From contig CM073896.1 of the NCBI GenBank assembly GCA_037176705.1, forward strand, positions 18,240,708 to 18,304,707: 64,000 bases of DNA. The letters run 5' to 3'. The notes beneath the pieces are model-generated. The model had not been told where the DNA came from and did not search any database. It was given only the letters and a program-made list of their open reading frames with translations. Below are positions 43,111-54,126 of the stretch, one piece after another. Numbering within the stretch: the first letter of the stretch is position 1; each line of letters starts with the position of its first letter. The translations under genes and the position numbers were made by a program. Origin of the DNA: Molossus alvarezi. Its lineage: Eukaryota; Chordata; Mammalia; Chiroptera; Molossidae.

Positions 43111-44184
43111 TCGCAGAGCTGCTGGGGACACGAGACAAACCTGCTTCGATGAGCAGAACAGTCCTTCGAGCCCGCGCAGCCGGCACCCCGCAACTCGGCG
43201 AAGCGCTTGGGAACTGGTCCCCCTTTTAAATATATTCAACGCTCCCAAGCCACCCTGTATGTTTGCTTAAAAAGAATCACTTAAAAAAAAAAAAAGAAAT
43301 ATAACAAAAAGTCGGTGTTGAAATCCATCCCATAATTACACATCATTTAAATTTGACTATATGTGGGTTTATATGAGGGCAGGTTGGAAAGGAACTCAGA
43401 AAGGCACCTGCCTCCGTTTCCCCACCTTTCCAATTTCTCCCCACCCCCTCCCCGGCGCGCTCAACCCCACCCATGTTCACAAGCTGCCACCAGAGTTGAC
43501 CATCAACCCGGGCTGGATTGTGTCACTCCTCCGGCAGGATTCTGTGCCCAGTTGGCTCCTCAGTGACAGCTCCCTCCGCCAAGGCCACAGCCCTGGACTC
43601 GGCATTCAAGGCCCTTCCCAGTGCATCCTTAGTCTCAGGCCTCATTGCTGGGAGTTTCCATATCCCCACCATCCTGTGGCCACACTGCAAGGCTTGGCAG
43701 TCCAGTCCCTGCTGTGCCTCCCTGTCCCGGGTCCAGTTGCACCTGCCCGGAGGGCCCTCCACTCCTACCTGGAGAGCTCGCCCACACCCGTCCTTCTGAT
43801 GCAGCTGTGTCCACCAGCTCCCCCTCTGTCGCTGGGCACACTCCGCTGACACACAGGACTGCAGTCCTTGGCCCACAGCGCCGTGCCCCTCCTCTTCAAC
43901 TGCTGCGCTCAGCAGAGCCTTCCGCACTCACCTGTGTCCCCCAGAGCGCGCGGCCCTGCCTGTGGGCCCTTGGCTGGCACAGTCAGTGGTCGTTCTTCCA
44001 CACGGAGGAAGGGGCAGAGTGAGCGAGTGAAGAACGGCCTGGCCACGGGGAAGGGAGGTGATTTGGCTCATATCACCCAGATAATAAGCAGTGACATGGG
44101 AAATCAGAAGTCTTTCTGATCCAGCCTTTTACCCCACTGTGCTGTCATTTACCTTCTCTAGACCTGGCAGGTGGCCTGTTCCTA
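43111..44184. other. unique sequence
   Basis: Partly GC-rich. 43640-43990 has open frames on both strands with no recognised family and may include an old L2 fragment. Confidence 0.35.
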
Positions 44185-44401
44185 TAAATTCACATGGAGT
44201 GGGAGCGCAGAGTTTTCCGAGTTTGATTTCAGGACCAGCCGCTGTGAACCAGGAAACTTGGGGGGAGCATCTGACCTCTGGGAGCAATGACAGCACCCAT
44301 CTCAGGTGGTCTCTGCAAGAATTAAATGAGATAATACATACGAAGTTATGAAGATAATATGTGACGCACAGGCAGAGCTCAGTAAATATTAGCTGTTGTT
44401 A
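44185..44401 (+). repeat. MIR SINE
   Basis: GAGTTTGATTTCAGGACCAG, GCAAGAATTAAATGAGATAA, TACATACGAAGTTATGAAG and GCAGAGCTCAGTAAATATTA follow the MIR 3' half. It abuts the left arm of the inverted repeat. Confidence 0.75.
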
Positions 44402-44669
44402 GGTGTTAGTTCCTTCTAAAAAGGCTTATATGCAAAATGAACTCTGTTTTCCCATTTAGCAACAAATTAGCTACATAAGTCTTACAAATAAGAATTCTAT
44501 CCCAAGAATTACAACTCTCATTCTTTCATGTTTCCATGTTTCTAATGCTCTTCCCAGACAGATTTTACCCCCCAGAGTAGGAATTTGCTACAGGATGACT
44601 TCAAATATCCTGACCAACAATCTTCATAAACTATGGAAACATTGGGAAACAACACATTTTCCCTGCCCA
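44402..44669 (+). repeat. inverted repeat, left arm (268 bp)
   Basis: Reverse complement of 45112-45379 with about ten differences over 268 bases (roughly 96% identity by hand). Examples are AAGGCTTATATGC versus AAGGCTCATATGC, and CTATCCCAAGAATT versus CTATCCCCAGAATT. Not recognised as any repeat family. Confidence 0.95.
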
Positions 44670-45111
44670 AACCTCATCTCCCAGAATGCCTCTGTCATTC
44701 AGAAGGGGAGTCCCCCCAAAACCATTTTTAGTTTAAACTCCAACTCTTGTTTTACAGTTGGAAATATACGGGTGTGGCCCCATCCCTTATCCACCTGGCA
44801 GTCAGGGATGAGCCACGTGACCTCTGACCTACAACCCCATCCTCCCGGGCTGTGAGGGGCAAGTCCTCCAAGAAGAGCCTGTGAACATCTCAAGGGCAGG
44901 GACTGTGTTCCTGGAGCTGGAAAGGCACCTGGCTCGTCTCGGCACTTTATAAACGCTTGTTGAGTGAATGACTGAGGGAGTGGGTGAGCCAACACCCACT
45001 GCCCTTGGACACGCACACACAGATGCTCCGTGCATGGGAAGGTGGCGGCCCGGAGAGAGCCCGGCTCCTGCTCCTACCCAGGAGCCCCCCTAGCAGACCC
45101 TTGGAGACCCA
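44670..45111. other. spacer of the inverted repeat, containing an L2 end
   Basis: 442 bases separate the arms. 44876-44980 (CATCTCAAGGGCAGGGACTG, then AACGCTTGTTGAGTGAATGA) is an old L2 3' end, showing that the spacer is ordinary genomic DNA. Confidence 0.7.
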
Positions 45112-45379
45112 TGGGCGGGGAAAATGTGTTGTTTTCCCAATGTTTCCATAGTTTATGAAGATTGTTGGTCAGGATATTTGAAATCATCCTGTAGCAAATT
45201 CCTTACTCGGGGGTAAAATCTGTCTGGGAAGAGCATTAGAAACATGGAAACATGAAAGAATGAGAGTTGTAATTCTGGGGATAGAATTCTTATTTGTAAG
45301 ACTTATGTAGCTCATTTGTTGCTAAATGGGAAAACAGAGTTCATTTTGCATATGAGCCTTTTTAGAAGGAATTAATACC
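45112..45379 (-). repeat. inverted repeat, right arm (268 bp)
   Basis: Pairs with 44402-44669 over its whole length. The outer end GGAATTAATACC is followed by a short tandem of AATTAATACC. Confidence 0.95.
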
Positions 45380-46369
45380 TAATTAATACCCCAGCGCAGC
45401 TTCTGTTCCCTCCAGTGTGCCCTGGGGGCTTGCCTGCTGGGGATCAGTGCGCGTGTGCAGTGCTACGGGGTTCCGAGTTCAAAACCCTCTCCACCACCGC
45501 CACAGCCAAGGAACTCTTCAGCAGGGTGACTCTTTTCATTGCTGAACTGAGGCTGTGCACCGTGGAAAAGACCCTGGGCTTGGGAGTGGGGCTGTGGAAG
45601 GGACGAGGACTTGCCCAGGCGGAGGGACCCGTCCTCGCGTTGACGTGACTCTGGCCACTTCTCGAGCGGGGTCTTCCCCCTCGCCTGTTTCTTCCCCTGC
45701 CGTGGACAGCAGTGCATCTGTCTGGGGGCTGTGGCTTTTCCCCTCGTCCACCTTCCCTGTCTTCCCGGAATCTGATCAGAGCTGCAGGAAATAACTGGAA
45801 ACCAACCAACCCCCCCCTCCAAAGGTGCTCATCGTCCAAAAAAGTCCACTCCGTCTGGTACAGCTGTTGCCACTGCTGGTTCTCCTGGCCCACTCGAGAC
45901 GCCGATTCACCGTCCGACCAGTAAATGCTGGTGAGTGAGTGACAGGCCCGCCTTTTGGCCTGGCGACTCCCCAGCCTCAGGATAATTAACTTGTTCTTTT
46001 CTCCTTCCCCTCCTACCAACCACGAAGCAGCGACATTCTCTGATAAATGAGCTGCCCACAACTGTCTTGCCGACAGGTGTTTCTCATAAAAGACCTGCTG
46101 TCCCGAGGAGATAGAAGGCAGATGTTGAAAACTGGAAGCTCAGGAGTCAGTTTGCCCCGTGCGATGTGATTTTAAGGGTTGTGCTCGCGTCGGGAACGCA
46201 GCGGCTTCCCCCGAACATTTGCGGCCCAGCCTCCTCTCGGAACCGGAACCGAGGTGGCGGTGCCCGCCTCCCCTGAAGACCACGGCTCGCGCTCCCTCCC
46301 ACCTGAGACCGAAGCTGAACGCCAGGTGCGTCTACCACTGTGTTCGCTCTCTCCCTCCTGTAGCAGAGA
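45380..46369. other. unique sequence with a CpG cluster
   Basis: 46180-46330 has about 15 CpG in 150 bases by eye and ends in a good 5' splice-site match (CAGGTGCGT at about 46323). No exon or gene family is recognisable. A CRE-like TGACGTGA lies at about 45642. Confidence 0.35.
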
Positions 46370-46850
46370 CGTAGTTCTCTGTACCCAGATGTCATGGTTT
46401 AAAGAAGGCTTCAAACTCATTGTCATTCCTCCCATGGAAAACCGAAGGCAGTTCCCTCTTCTCGAATCAGGGCTGGCCTGCGACTTGCTGTCCAGTAGAA
46501 TGTGGTAGAAGCCATGCTGGAAACTTCTGAAACTAGGCCTTAAGACACCACCTGCTTTCACATACGTGGAACCTGGGACTCAGCCCCCACGCGGTGCCGC
46601 TTCGAGAGGCCACCTGGGAAGAACTGAACATCCCACTGCAGAACCCCAGGCGAGCACCCAGCCGCGGCCATGTGAGTGAGCAATTCTGGATGGATCTACC
46701 TGGCCAAGCCTCCTGACGACCGCTGCTCTGGCTAAAACCACACGGAACAAAAGAAACGCCCAGCAGAGCCCAGTCCACCTAATTGTGAGAGAGAGTCAAC
46801 GCCTCCAAGGTTCGGAATGTTTGTTCTGCTGCAACAGCTAACCAAAACGC
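46370..46850 (+). repeat. LTR-like interspersed repeat (MaLR/ERVL kind)
   Basis: GAAGCCATGCTGGAAACTTC, CCGCGGCCATGTGAGTGAGC, CTGGCCAAGCCTCCTGACGA, ACCACACGGAACAAAAGAAA, CGCCCAGCAGAGCCCAGTCC and GCTGCAACAGCTAACC follow the order of a common old mammalian LTR. Subfamily not assigned. Confidence 0.55.
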
Positions 46851-47620
46851 CTCCTCATTATCAACACTTGGGAGGAAAAAAGGTAGGTCAGAAGGCTACA
46901 TGTCTCAAGAAAAATGAAAGAAAACAAACCTTTTGGAGCTGAAGACTCTTCCTACTGAATTTGCACACAAATATTCAGCTTGTTTCATGAATTCACACTG
47001 GTGTGAAAGCATTTCAGTGGAGGATTCTGGTCCTAGTGAAAGTGTCCACAGACAGAACACGGGGCCTGCAGACCAGAGCCTAAGTCTGCCTCTCACTGGC
47101 TCTCTAATGGCGAGCAGTCATCAACTCTCTGACCTTCCATTTTCCCATCTATGAAAGTGGAGTAATAGCACCTGCTCTGTTAACTTTATATGGATGCCTT
47201 ATAATTGCATCGCAAAGGGCCGTGTAAATGCAAAGTATTGCTGTTTGCATTATATGCCCAAGAATTATTTTAAATCTCTACAACTCTTGGGGGGACCCCA
47301 AAGTGTAGTACATTTTAATTTGATATGCAGAGAGTGATTTATATTGGAGTTTGTCTTTCCACCTGACCTTGGAGTCCATGTCTCTGGAGCAGGGATGACG
47401 AAGAGGTTTCAGCTCATGTGCCAAGCCCTGACAACTGTGTTGAAATGATTCTGAGGCCACATCTAGGAGAGAGGTGTACATAAAGCCATGAATTTACCCT
47501 GCCAGCATTTGACAATCTTTTTTTTTTTTTAGGGCTTTTTGCTTTGTTTTGTTTTTAAAGAGCCTCCTAAATATGAGTTAGGAGACAGGGATTTGAGCTG
47601 TGTGACTATGAGCCCGAACA
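46851..47620. other. unique sequence
   Basis: A T-run near 47518-47530. No gene. Confidence 0.4.
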
Positions 47621-47628
47621 GTCTAGAC

Positions 47629-47900
47629 CAGTGATTTTCAACCTTTTTCATAGTGTGGCACACATAAACTAATTACTAAAATTCTGCGGCACACCAAAAA
47701 ATTATTAATGTTTTGCTGATCTGACAAAAAAAAAAATAGGTATAATTTTGGTTCATTCACATGAGACAACTATTGTTGTGTTAGCCATTGTCATTTTTTT
47801 CTTTGACTGCCTAAGGGAAAAGAGGTTAGTGCCTCTGACTCAATAGTCAGGTATTGTGTGTTTTAAAAAATTCTCACGGCACATCAGTTGAAAATCACTG
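47629..47900 (+). mobile_element. non-autonomous hAT element (272 bp)
   Basis: Perfect 14-base terminal inverted repeats CAGTGATTTTCAAC and GTTGAAAATCACTG bound the element. It is flanked by a perfect 8-base target duplication GTCTAGAC (47621-47628 and 47901-47908), matching the hAT preference NTCTAGAN. Internal sequence GTGTGGCACACATAAACTAA, TTCTGCGGCACACC and TCTAAGG-like CCTAAGGGAAAAGAGG resembles the nhAT elements known from vesper bats. No transposase is encoded. The intact ends suggest it is younger than most repeats here. Confidence 0.92.
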
Positions 47901-47908
47901 GTCTAGAC

Positions 47909-48125
47909 CAAGCATTAGCAAATGTTTTCAGTAAAGAGCTAGACAGTCAATATTTTAGGCTTTGTAGTCTCTGTGCCACCACGCAGCGATGCTGTTGCAG
48001 CCCAAAAGCAGCCAGGGACAATATGGAAACAAACGGGTTTGGCCGTGTTTCAATAAAACTTTATGACAACAGGCAGTGAGCTGGACTTGGCGTGTAGGCT
48101 GAAGCCTGCCGATGTCCAGTCCAGA
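47909..48125 (-). repeat. old hAT-Charlie-type element (MER3/MER33-like)
   Basis: TTTTCAGTAAAGAGCTAGAC, AATATTTTAGGCTTTGTAGT, CCAAAAGCAGCCAGGGACAA and CAATAAAACTTTATGACAAC followed by GAGCTGGACTTGGC match a widespread mammalian hAT repeat. I am not certain of the exact name. The younger hAT element landed at its left end. Confidence 0.6.
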
Positions 48126-48365
48126 GAAGGCTTTCCAACAGAAACAACGGGCGCCACCGCAAATGTAATTTAGAATTGTCTAGCCACATTTAAAAAGGTG
48201 AAAAGAAACAGTTGAAATTAATTTTAATACTATATTTTTAAACACAACATATTTAAGATATGATTTCAATGTGTAATCAGTATTTTTAGAAGTATTGAGA
48301 TATTTTACATTCTTCTTTTTGAAATGTCTTTGAAATCCAGTGTGTATTTATTCTTAGAGCCCAAC
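48126..48365 (+). repeat. old interspersed repeat, family uncertain
   Basis: CAAATGTAATTTAGAATTGT, AAAAGAAACAGTTGAAATTA, ATTTTAATACTATATTTTTA and GTCTTTGAAATCCAGTGTGT resemble a common mammalian DNA-transposon relic. I cannot name it. Confidence 0.45.
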
Positions 48366-50330
48366 ACTCTCTCGCACTCAGCTGGTGAGCACTTAGAGAC
48401 CCTCCAAGGGTAAAGCCCCGCTTTTCTATTTATCTCAACGGGTTCACCAAGATCATGGGGCTACGCATAAGAACACGCAATAGAAATGCTAATTACTGTT
48501 TTCTGATTCAGTTGGGTCTCTTGGGTGGGCCCCAGATCCTACCTTGTATGAACCATTTCAAGAGTTTGATTTTAATTTAGCAATTTGGAACTCAGAATGC
48601 ATTTTTCCTTAGAAACAACACTGTAAATGGCGGCTAGAGGGCCGGGCCCTCCCACAAAGCTCTAATTAATGGGCAGTATACCTGTTGAACACAGCAGCGG
48701 CTTGAATTACCCCTAATGATCATGCAAAATGTTATTCTCTGTGAACCCTGACTAAGAATGCTAGCCCTGGGCAGCAGGACGGTGCAGGTGCCCCCTGAAC
48801 TTCTGTGGGGAGGCCACCCTTGGAGATCTGGTTCCTGAGCCAGGCGGTTGCCCCTTGGTGGCAGGAACTCCAGTGCCCACTTGCTTCCCTGAATTCTGGG
48901 AACGCTGCGTGCCTGCCACAGGCTTCCCAGTCTGAACCCCTCTCTTCATCAGTGTCACATAAAGGGTTTAGTATACGGATTTCGTTCCTTCCTATGGGCA
49001 CAAGCTCGGGCCTCAGAAAGCAAGCAATGGAGCCTTGAGCAGGGATCCCCAGATTGTGGGATTTCATAGACCAATAACAGTTTTTCAAAACAAAACAAAA
49101 AACTGAAGGACCTATAAAAAAGTGGCCAACTTGTCATTTTTCCAAGTAAACACATTAAGGAAAGAAAAACCTACCAGCCACTGGCACCAACAATGTAATA
49201 TCGAATGTTAGAACAGCATCCGAATGCCAAAAAGAGGGGGGGATCTCACAATTAAGGACAGTTTTTGCAATTGAATAAATTTGGCTTTGTAAGAAATAGA
49301 AACCCAGTTGTCCTTATTTTAAATATTTTTTCGAGGACCGTGAAAACTTTGCCTCCAGGGCCAGAGGTTCTCAGGCCAGCAGTTGGGAACCTGGACAAAT
49401 AAAATGGTCCATGGCAGTTGCATTGGGTGATAAAAGGTCTGGACCAAAATGAGGGGACCGAGCATGGCAGCAGTGGCAGTGGGCCCCTGAGACGTGAAGC
49501 TCTCATCCCCACAGGGTTTTGGGTGAGAGGAATTAACCCAACAAAAAACCATGTCCCTTAGTGGTACTAATATCTTATGCTTGCATCCAGTGGTAGAACT
49601 TAAAAGATATTTGCATGTCCCTTTTATCTCTTTTGATCCTCTCAGAAACTTTACTAGATAAGCAGGAAAGAGACTCTGGGCATCTTACAGATGAAAGAGT
49701 ATCAACAACATAATTCTAAAGATCGCAAAGACAAGCAAACAAACAAGCAAACAAAAGCCATAGTTTTTCTTCTGTTCAACACCCAACCATCAGGACTCCT
49801 GGATGATATGGATGCTCCATTACTCATTCGTTTTGTAACCTTAGGCATTAACCCATCTTTAAAAGAGGAATAATGATAGTGACAAGATGGATCTCATTAG
49901 TTTCTGTAAAAGGGTCTTTGAGCTCCTCTGATGAAAAGCAAAGCAAAGTGGAAGGAATCCTTATGTCGCCTCCAGGCCTCGAGTTTTCTCCTTGGCAGGG
50001 GGGGAGGGGTGCCCCCAACTACCTCCTCTCTGCTGCCAAGAGGGGCCTGAGCTCCTTGCCCCCATCCCACCCCCCACCTCATCTCCGAGATTAGTCTTCA
50101 TTCCCTCCCACCCTTTATTTTTTTTCTTTCCAGTTTGCAGCAACCCTGTCTCGCCCAGCCGGTCACCATCATGGTGTTTTGTCACTGGCCAGGAAAATGA
50201 AGTTGCTTTGGTGACATTTTCTATATGAACCATTTTGGAAAGGTAATCGTCAACAGTGATATCCTCTCATTCCAGTGTTTTTCTGACTCTGAGCTAGAGA
50301 GTTCAGAACTCCTATTTAAATGATTCCAAA
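48366..50330. other. unique sequence with a candidate conserved block
   Basis: 48470-48745 is repeat-free with words such as AATGCTAATTACTGTTTTCT, CTCTAATTAATGGGC and CCCCTAATGATCATGC, suggestive of an enhancer. The remainder shows no gene. Confidence 0.35.
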
Positions 50331-50597
50331 TTTTCTTTTCTTTCTTTTCTTTTTTTATCCTCACTCGAGGACATTTTTCCATTTTTTGTTCAGATAGAAT
50401 GAGAGGGAGAGGGAGGAAGAGAGAGAGAGAGAGAAACATAGACGCGAAAGGGACACATCGAGTGGCTGCCTCCCGCACAACCCAACCAGAGCCAGGGATA
50501 AACTGCAACGGAGGTACTTGCCCTTAGCGGGAACCAAACCTGGGTCTCTCTGGATCGCAGGCCAACACTCTAACCACTGAGAAACCGGTCAGGGCAG
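50331..50597 (-). repeat. bat tRNA-derived SINE (type A)
   Basis: T-rich tail, ATCCTCACTCGAGGACATTT, CCATTTTTTGTTCAGATAGA, B box GGGAACCAAACCTGGG and a slightly deleted head (CTGAGAAACCGGTCAGGGC). Duplication AATGATTCCAAA at 50319-50330 and 50598-50609. Confidence 0.95.
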
Positions 50598-50609
50598 AAT
50601 GATTCCAAA

Positions 50610-53474
50610 CTTTCAAAGAATTGAAAGAAACACACCAAAAATAAATAAATAAGGAGACCAAAATGTCCTGTGTGGGCAGTGCCCGTCTCAAAAACAAGAA
50701 GCACGGGGTGGACATTCCGGGCACTGCTGAAGGGGTCTGGTCCCTCCCTCTCCCCATCGCCAACTGCCTTTCCCCACACTTGCCTTTTAAAACCATGGTT
50801 CCGTCACTAGCAGGCCTTTCTCAGCCCTCCATCCAGGGCTTTGAAGCAACTGTGTAAGACGACAGACTGGAAGCTGAACACTGAGACACTGCAGACAAAG
50901 TTGTTTCCGGCTTAATACAATCTGTTGTGCCCTTCACAGTCTCTGGGCTGGGCACATATTCTGTCTTTCGTCCCCCTCCCTCTTGTCAACGTGACTCCTT
51001 GTGTGAGCACTTGCACTTTATGAGCAGCCGTGGCAAATGTAAGGCTTGGAGGTCTTATTATGAGTCTGGTACCACAACCCGGCTTCAGCAAAGCGATGCG
51101 TTGAAAGGGCCTCAGGATGCTGAGAACTTGAATCCAGGCTTATCCTCAGGGCACAGATTCCCTTTAGACCATGAGGATTGGAAAAACTTAACGGCACCTT
51201 CAACAATATTTCTTGCAAAAGGTGCCTATGTTAACCTTCCTCCCCCTGGAAAACACAGTCTCTGCCTTTGTGTAGTTTCCACCTTTGTTTTACGGATCAA
51301 CCTTTCTCTCCATAGCTGCCCTTCCCCGGAAGGCAAGCATTCCAGCTGTTGCTGTGAGGCCGGCTCTATTCCGTGGCTGCCGGAGGCACACGCTGCAGCT
51401 CCGCGTGCCCGAGACGGCGCTGCTGCAACCTTGGCGCGCTCACCTGGGCAGCTCGTGGGTGTGCAGGTCTACGTTCGGGAGATCTGTCCTGCAGGCAGCG
51501 TCCACATGTCTAACAGCAGCCAGACAACGTTGGCCCATGTGGCCCGTCCCACCCTCTCCCCACCCCTACTTTGAGCAGTGAGCCCCGAAATATATGTTTT
51601 CCTGCCTTTTCATTCTTCACTGGCTGAACACCTAGCCTGTAGCTGGCACATTTTGTCTTCCACTCCTCTGCAGTGAACCACATCGTTGGGGTACTTGACC
51701 CTCACAACCTGTGGGCATGTAGAAGCAGAGTTGTTGGGTGTGGGCCTTGAGTGACCTTACTTTAATGTATTGCTGCTAGATTGCCTTTGAACAACCTTTG
51801 CCCCATTTTACAGTGGTGCTGCTAAGACTTTCCATTATCACCACAGACTAGAACTTTCATGATAGTAATAGTCACGACAGTCAGTGACAGGCTGGGGCCA
51901 GCAAGGATGTTGCCTGTGGTGTATGACTTAGCCACATCCTCCCTTGTCTCCAAAAAATCTCAAATAGCATCTCAGCTGCTGGCTACAGCCTGGTTGGTGG
52001 CTTTGGATTCCCCGGAGGAGCCAAGAGTCGGGGAAAGAGCTGGGAGCGCTCGGTGTAGTGCTGTCCCCTCAAGGCACTTGTCATGTGTGGGCTCACTCAG
52101 TCCCACGTCCCCTGTGATCACCTGTGAGGGAAGTGCCGGCAGCCGTCCCTTTCAGAGATGAGAAAGCAGATGCCCTGGCGCCCAAGCTCTTACTTCTGTG
52201 ACGTACGAGTTCTCTGGGGTAGTGCAACTGAAACGGCCCAGAGTTCTGCTCCGAGGAGAAAAGAAATGTAATAACACACAGGTGAGGAGAAATCCAAAAT
52301 GCAGAGGCAGAGGTCAGGCCCCCAGCCACGGGCACACCATGGTCCCAGGCCACTTGTGCCCTCCAGCTGAGGTGGCATGGTTTGCTCTCTGAGATGAGGA
52401 AATCCATTCAAAGCAGATTCAAGTGCACATTGGTCGGTTTTGAGAGTGTGAGGGCGCTTGGGACAGCGTCCACTGCGGACTGGGGTGGGTGCTCACCTCA
52501 CCTCCGCAGCCCAGAACCCCGGGAAGGGGTGGGCGCGCGATGCCCGTGTGCGGTCAGAGCTCCCGCCACATGCTCATGATTTGCTCCCACCAAGGAAGCT
52601 TTCCAGGGGGCGCTCTGCACGGGAAGAAGCTCATGCGGGTGCACATGTTCACCCTTTTCCCTCAGCCTTGATCACAGGGGGCCCATATTGTGACAATGAC
52701 GAGTGTGACAACATTCACCCTTCCATGAATGTCCGGAACGCACACAGCCGGGACATTTGGTACGACATCCTGAGACACTGGGTGATCACCCTGGACCCTC
52801 TCTGTCTTTAGTCACGACCTGTGTTATTCGTGGTTGCATGAACAAAGCCAAACGCAGGGAGCAAAAGATCAGAGTCTTAGATTTTCAGTTCTGAATAGGT
52901 GCTTGCAACTCAGAAGCAATGGCCTTGGAAGCCCAGGTCCTAATTTGTAAAAGTTGAGAATTTTGAGAGAAGAAAAGGGGTGGGGAGTTGAATTTCAAGA
53001 GGCTAGTCCCCCCCAAAGCATAACAATAGAAAGTGTGTGTCATAACAATAGACTGGAAATAGAAGTGGACAGACGGGACACCCGCTCCCGGAGACTGGAT
53101 AAGTAGTCTGAACTGGGAGGGAGAAGTGGGGACGCAAGAGGGTGATTCATGAGGGGGGCGTCTCTGCTTGCCCTTCCCACTGCCAGCTTGGTCCAGGAGA
53201 AGAGATGGAATGCTTTTTCAAGTTCCAAGATGCCAGGTGGGGCACCTACACGCCTGGCCAAGCAGAGTCGTCAGATGCCACAGGGGAGCCTTCGCTCCAT
53301 CATGGTGATGACTGGGAAAGCTCATGTGACATGTATGGGGTCCAGGCACTAAAGCGCCAGCAAAACCCCACGGGTTTATCCATGACAGTGCATCGGAGTG
53401 TTTCCTGGACTCATGAAGATGGCTGACGTGTGATCAGAGAGAGATACAGACAGACAGACAGAAGGAGAGAAGGT
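50610..53474. other. unique sequence, no gene supported
   Basis: 51590-51845 may be a very old reversed L1 or HAL1-like fragment. The 215-codon plus-strand frame 50927-51574 has no recognisable domain. A CTCF-like motif lies at 52600-52614. A short GACA tandem is near 53448-53460. Confidence 0.4.
52600..52614 (+). promoter_or_regulatory. CTCF-like motif (weak 5' half)
   Basis: TTTCCAGGGGGCGCT matches the CTCF core in its last 12 positions. Sequence match only. Confidence 0.25.
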
Positions 53475-53614
53475 CTGCATCCAGGTTGTGGGCTCAGTCC
53501 CCAGTGGGGGGCGTGCAGGAGGTGGCCAATCAATGTTCTCTCTCATCGATGTTTCTATCTCTCTTCCTTTCCCTTCCTCTCTCTCTAAAATCAATAAAGA
53601 AAAAAATTTTTTAA
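53475..53614 (+). repeat. 5'-truncated bat SINE (type B)
   Basis: Starts in the body at CATCCAGGTTGTGGGCTCAG, then CCCAGTGGGGGGCGTGCAGG, TCATCGATGTTTCTATCTCT and CTAAAATCAATAAAG. The tRNA head is missing. Confidence 0.88.
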
Positions 53615-53898
53615 ATGAATGACTAAATCTATATGTCTCAACATGGATGGATCTAGAGTGAAAAAAACAATCTAGAATAAAGAAAGCTAGCTATAGAATG
53701 TTAAAATAATGTGATGCCATTTCTGTGGTAATTTTTTTAAAAAACAACAAAACAAATCTCTGTATTATCTATAGACACATAAATGTACCCAGTGTTTTGA
53801 TACCTGGGCTGGAATGATACCATAGGAACTGCTAATGGTGAGAGAGAGGAGAGAAGCTGGGAGGGAGAGACTTGTGGACTTCAAAGTACCTGTGATGT

Positions 53899-54126
53899 GC
53901 CCAGGCCAAGTGGCTCAGTTGGTCTGGTGTCGTCCCGTTCAGTCCCCAGTGGGGTGCGTGCAGGAGGCAGCCTCAGATCGATGTTTCTCTCTCCCTCCTC
54001 CTCCTCCTTCTTTCTAAAAAAAAAAAAAAAAAAATCAATAAAAAGATCTCTAAAAAAATGGAGGCAGCCAATGAATGTGTCGCTCTTGCATCGATATTTC
54101 TCTCTCCCTCTAAAAAAATAAATAAA
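53899..54126 (+). repeat. rearranged bat SINE with internal deletion and a second tail
   Basis: The head GCCCAGGCCAAGTGGCTCAG is joined directly to CAGTCCCCAGTGGGGTGCGT, so the B-box region is deleted. After the first tail (a long A-run, then ATCAATAAAAAGATC) a second body-tail piece follows: GGAGGCAGCCAATGAATGTG, GCATCGATATTTCTCTCTCC and CTCTAAAAAAATAAATAAA. Confidence 0.85.

Noticed and set aside
44402..45379. DNA transposon with long terminal inverted repeats
   Set aside because: The spacer contains an ordinary L2 end, no transposase is visible and no clear target duplication flanks the outer ends, so inverted duplication is preferred.
50927..51574. 215-codon plus-strand frame
   Set aside because: No recognisable domain, Cys/Ser/Pro-rich composition typical of chance frames, and no conserved neighbours.
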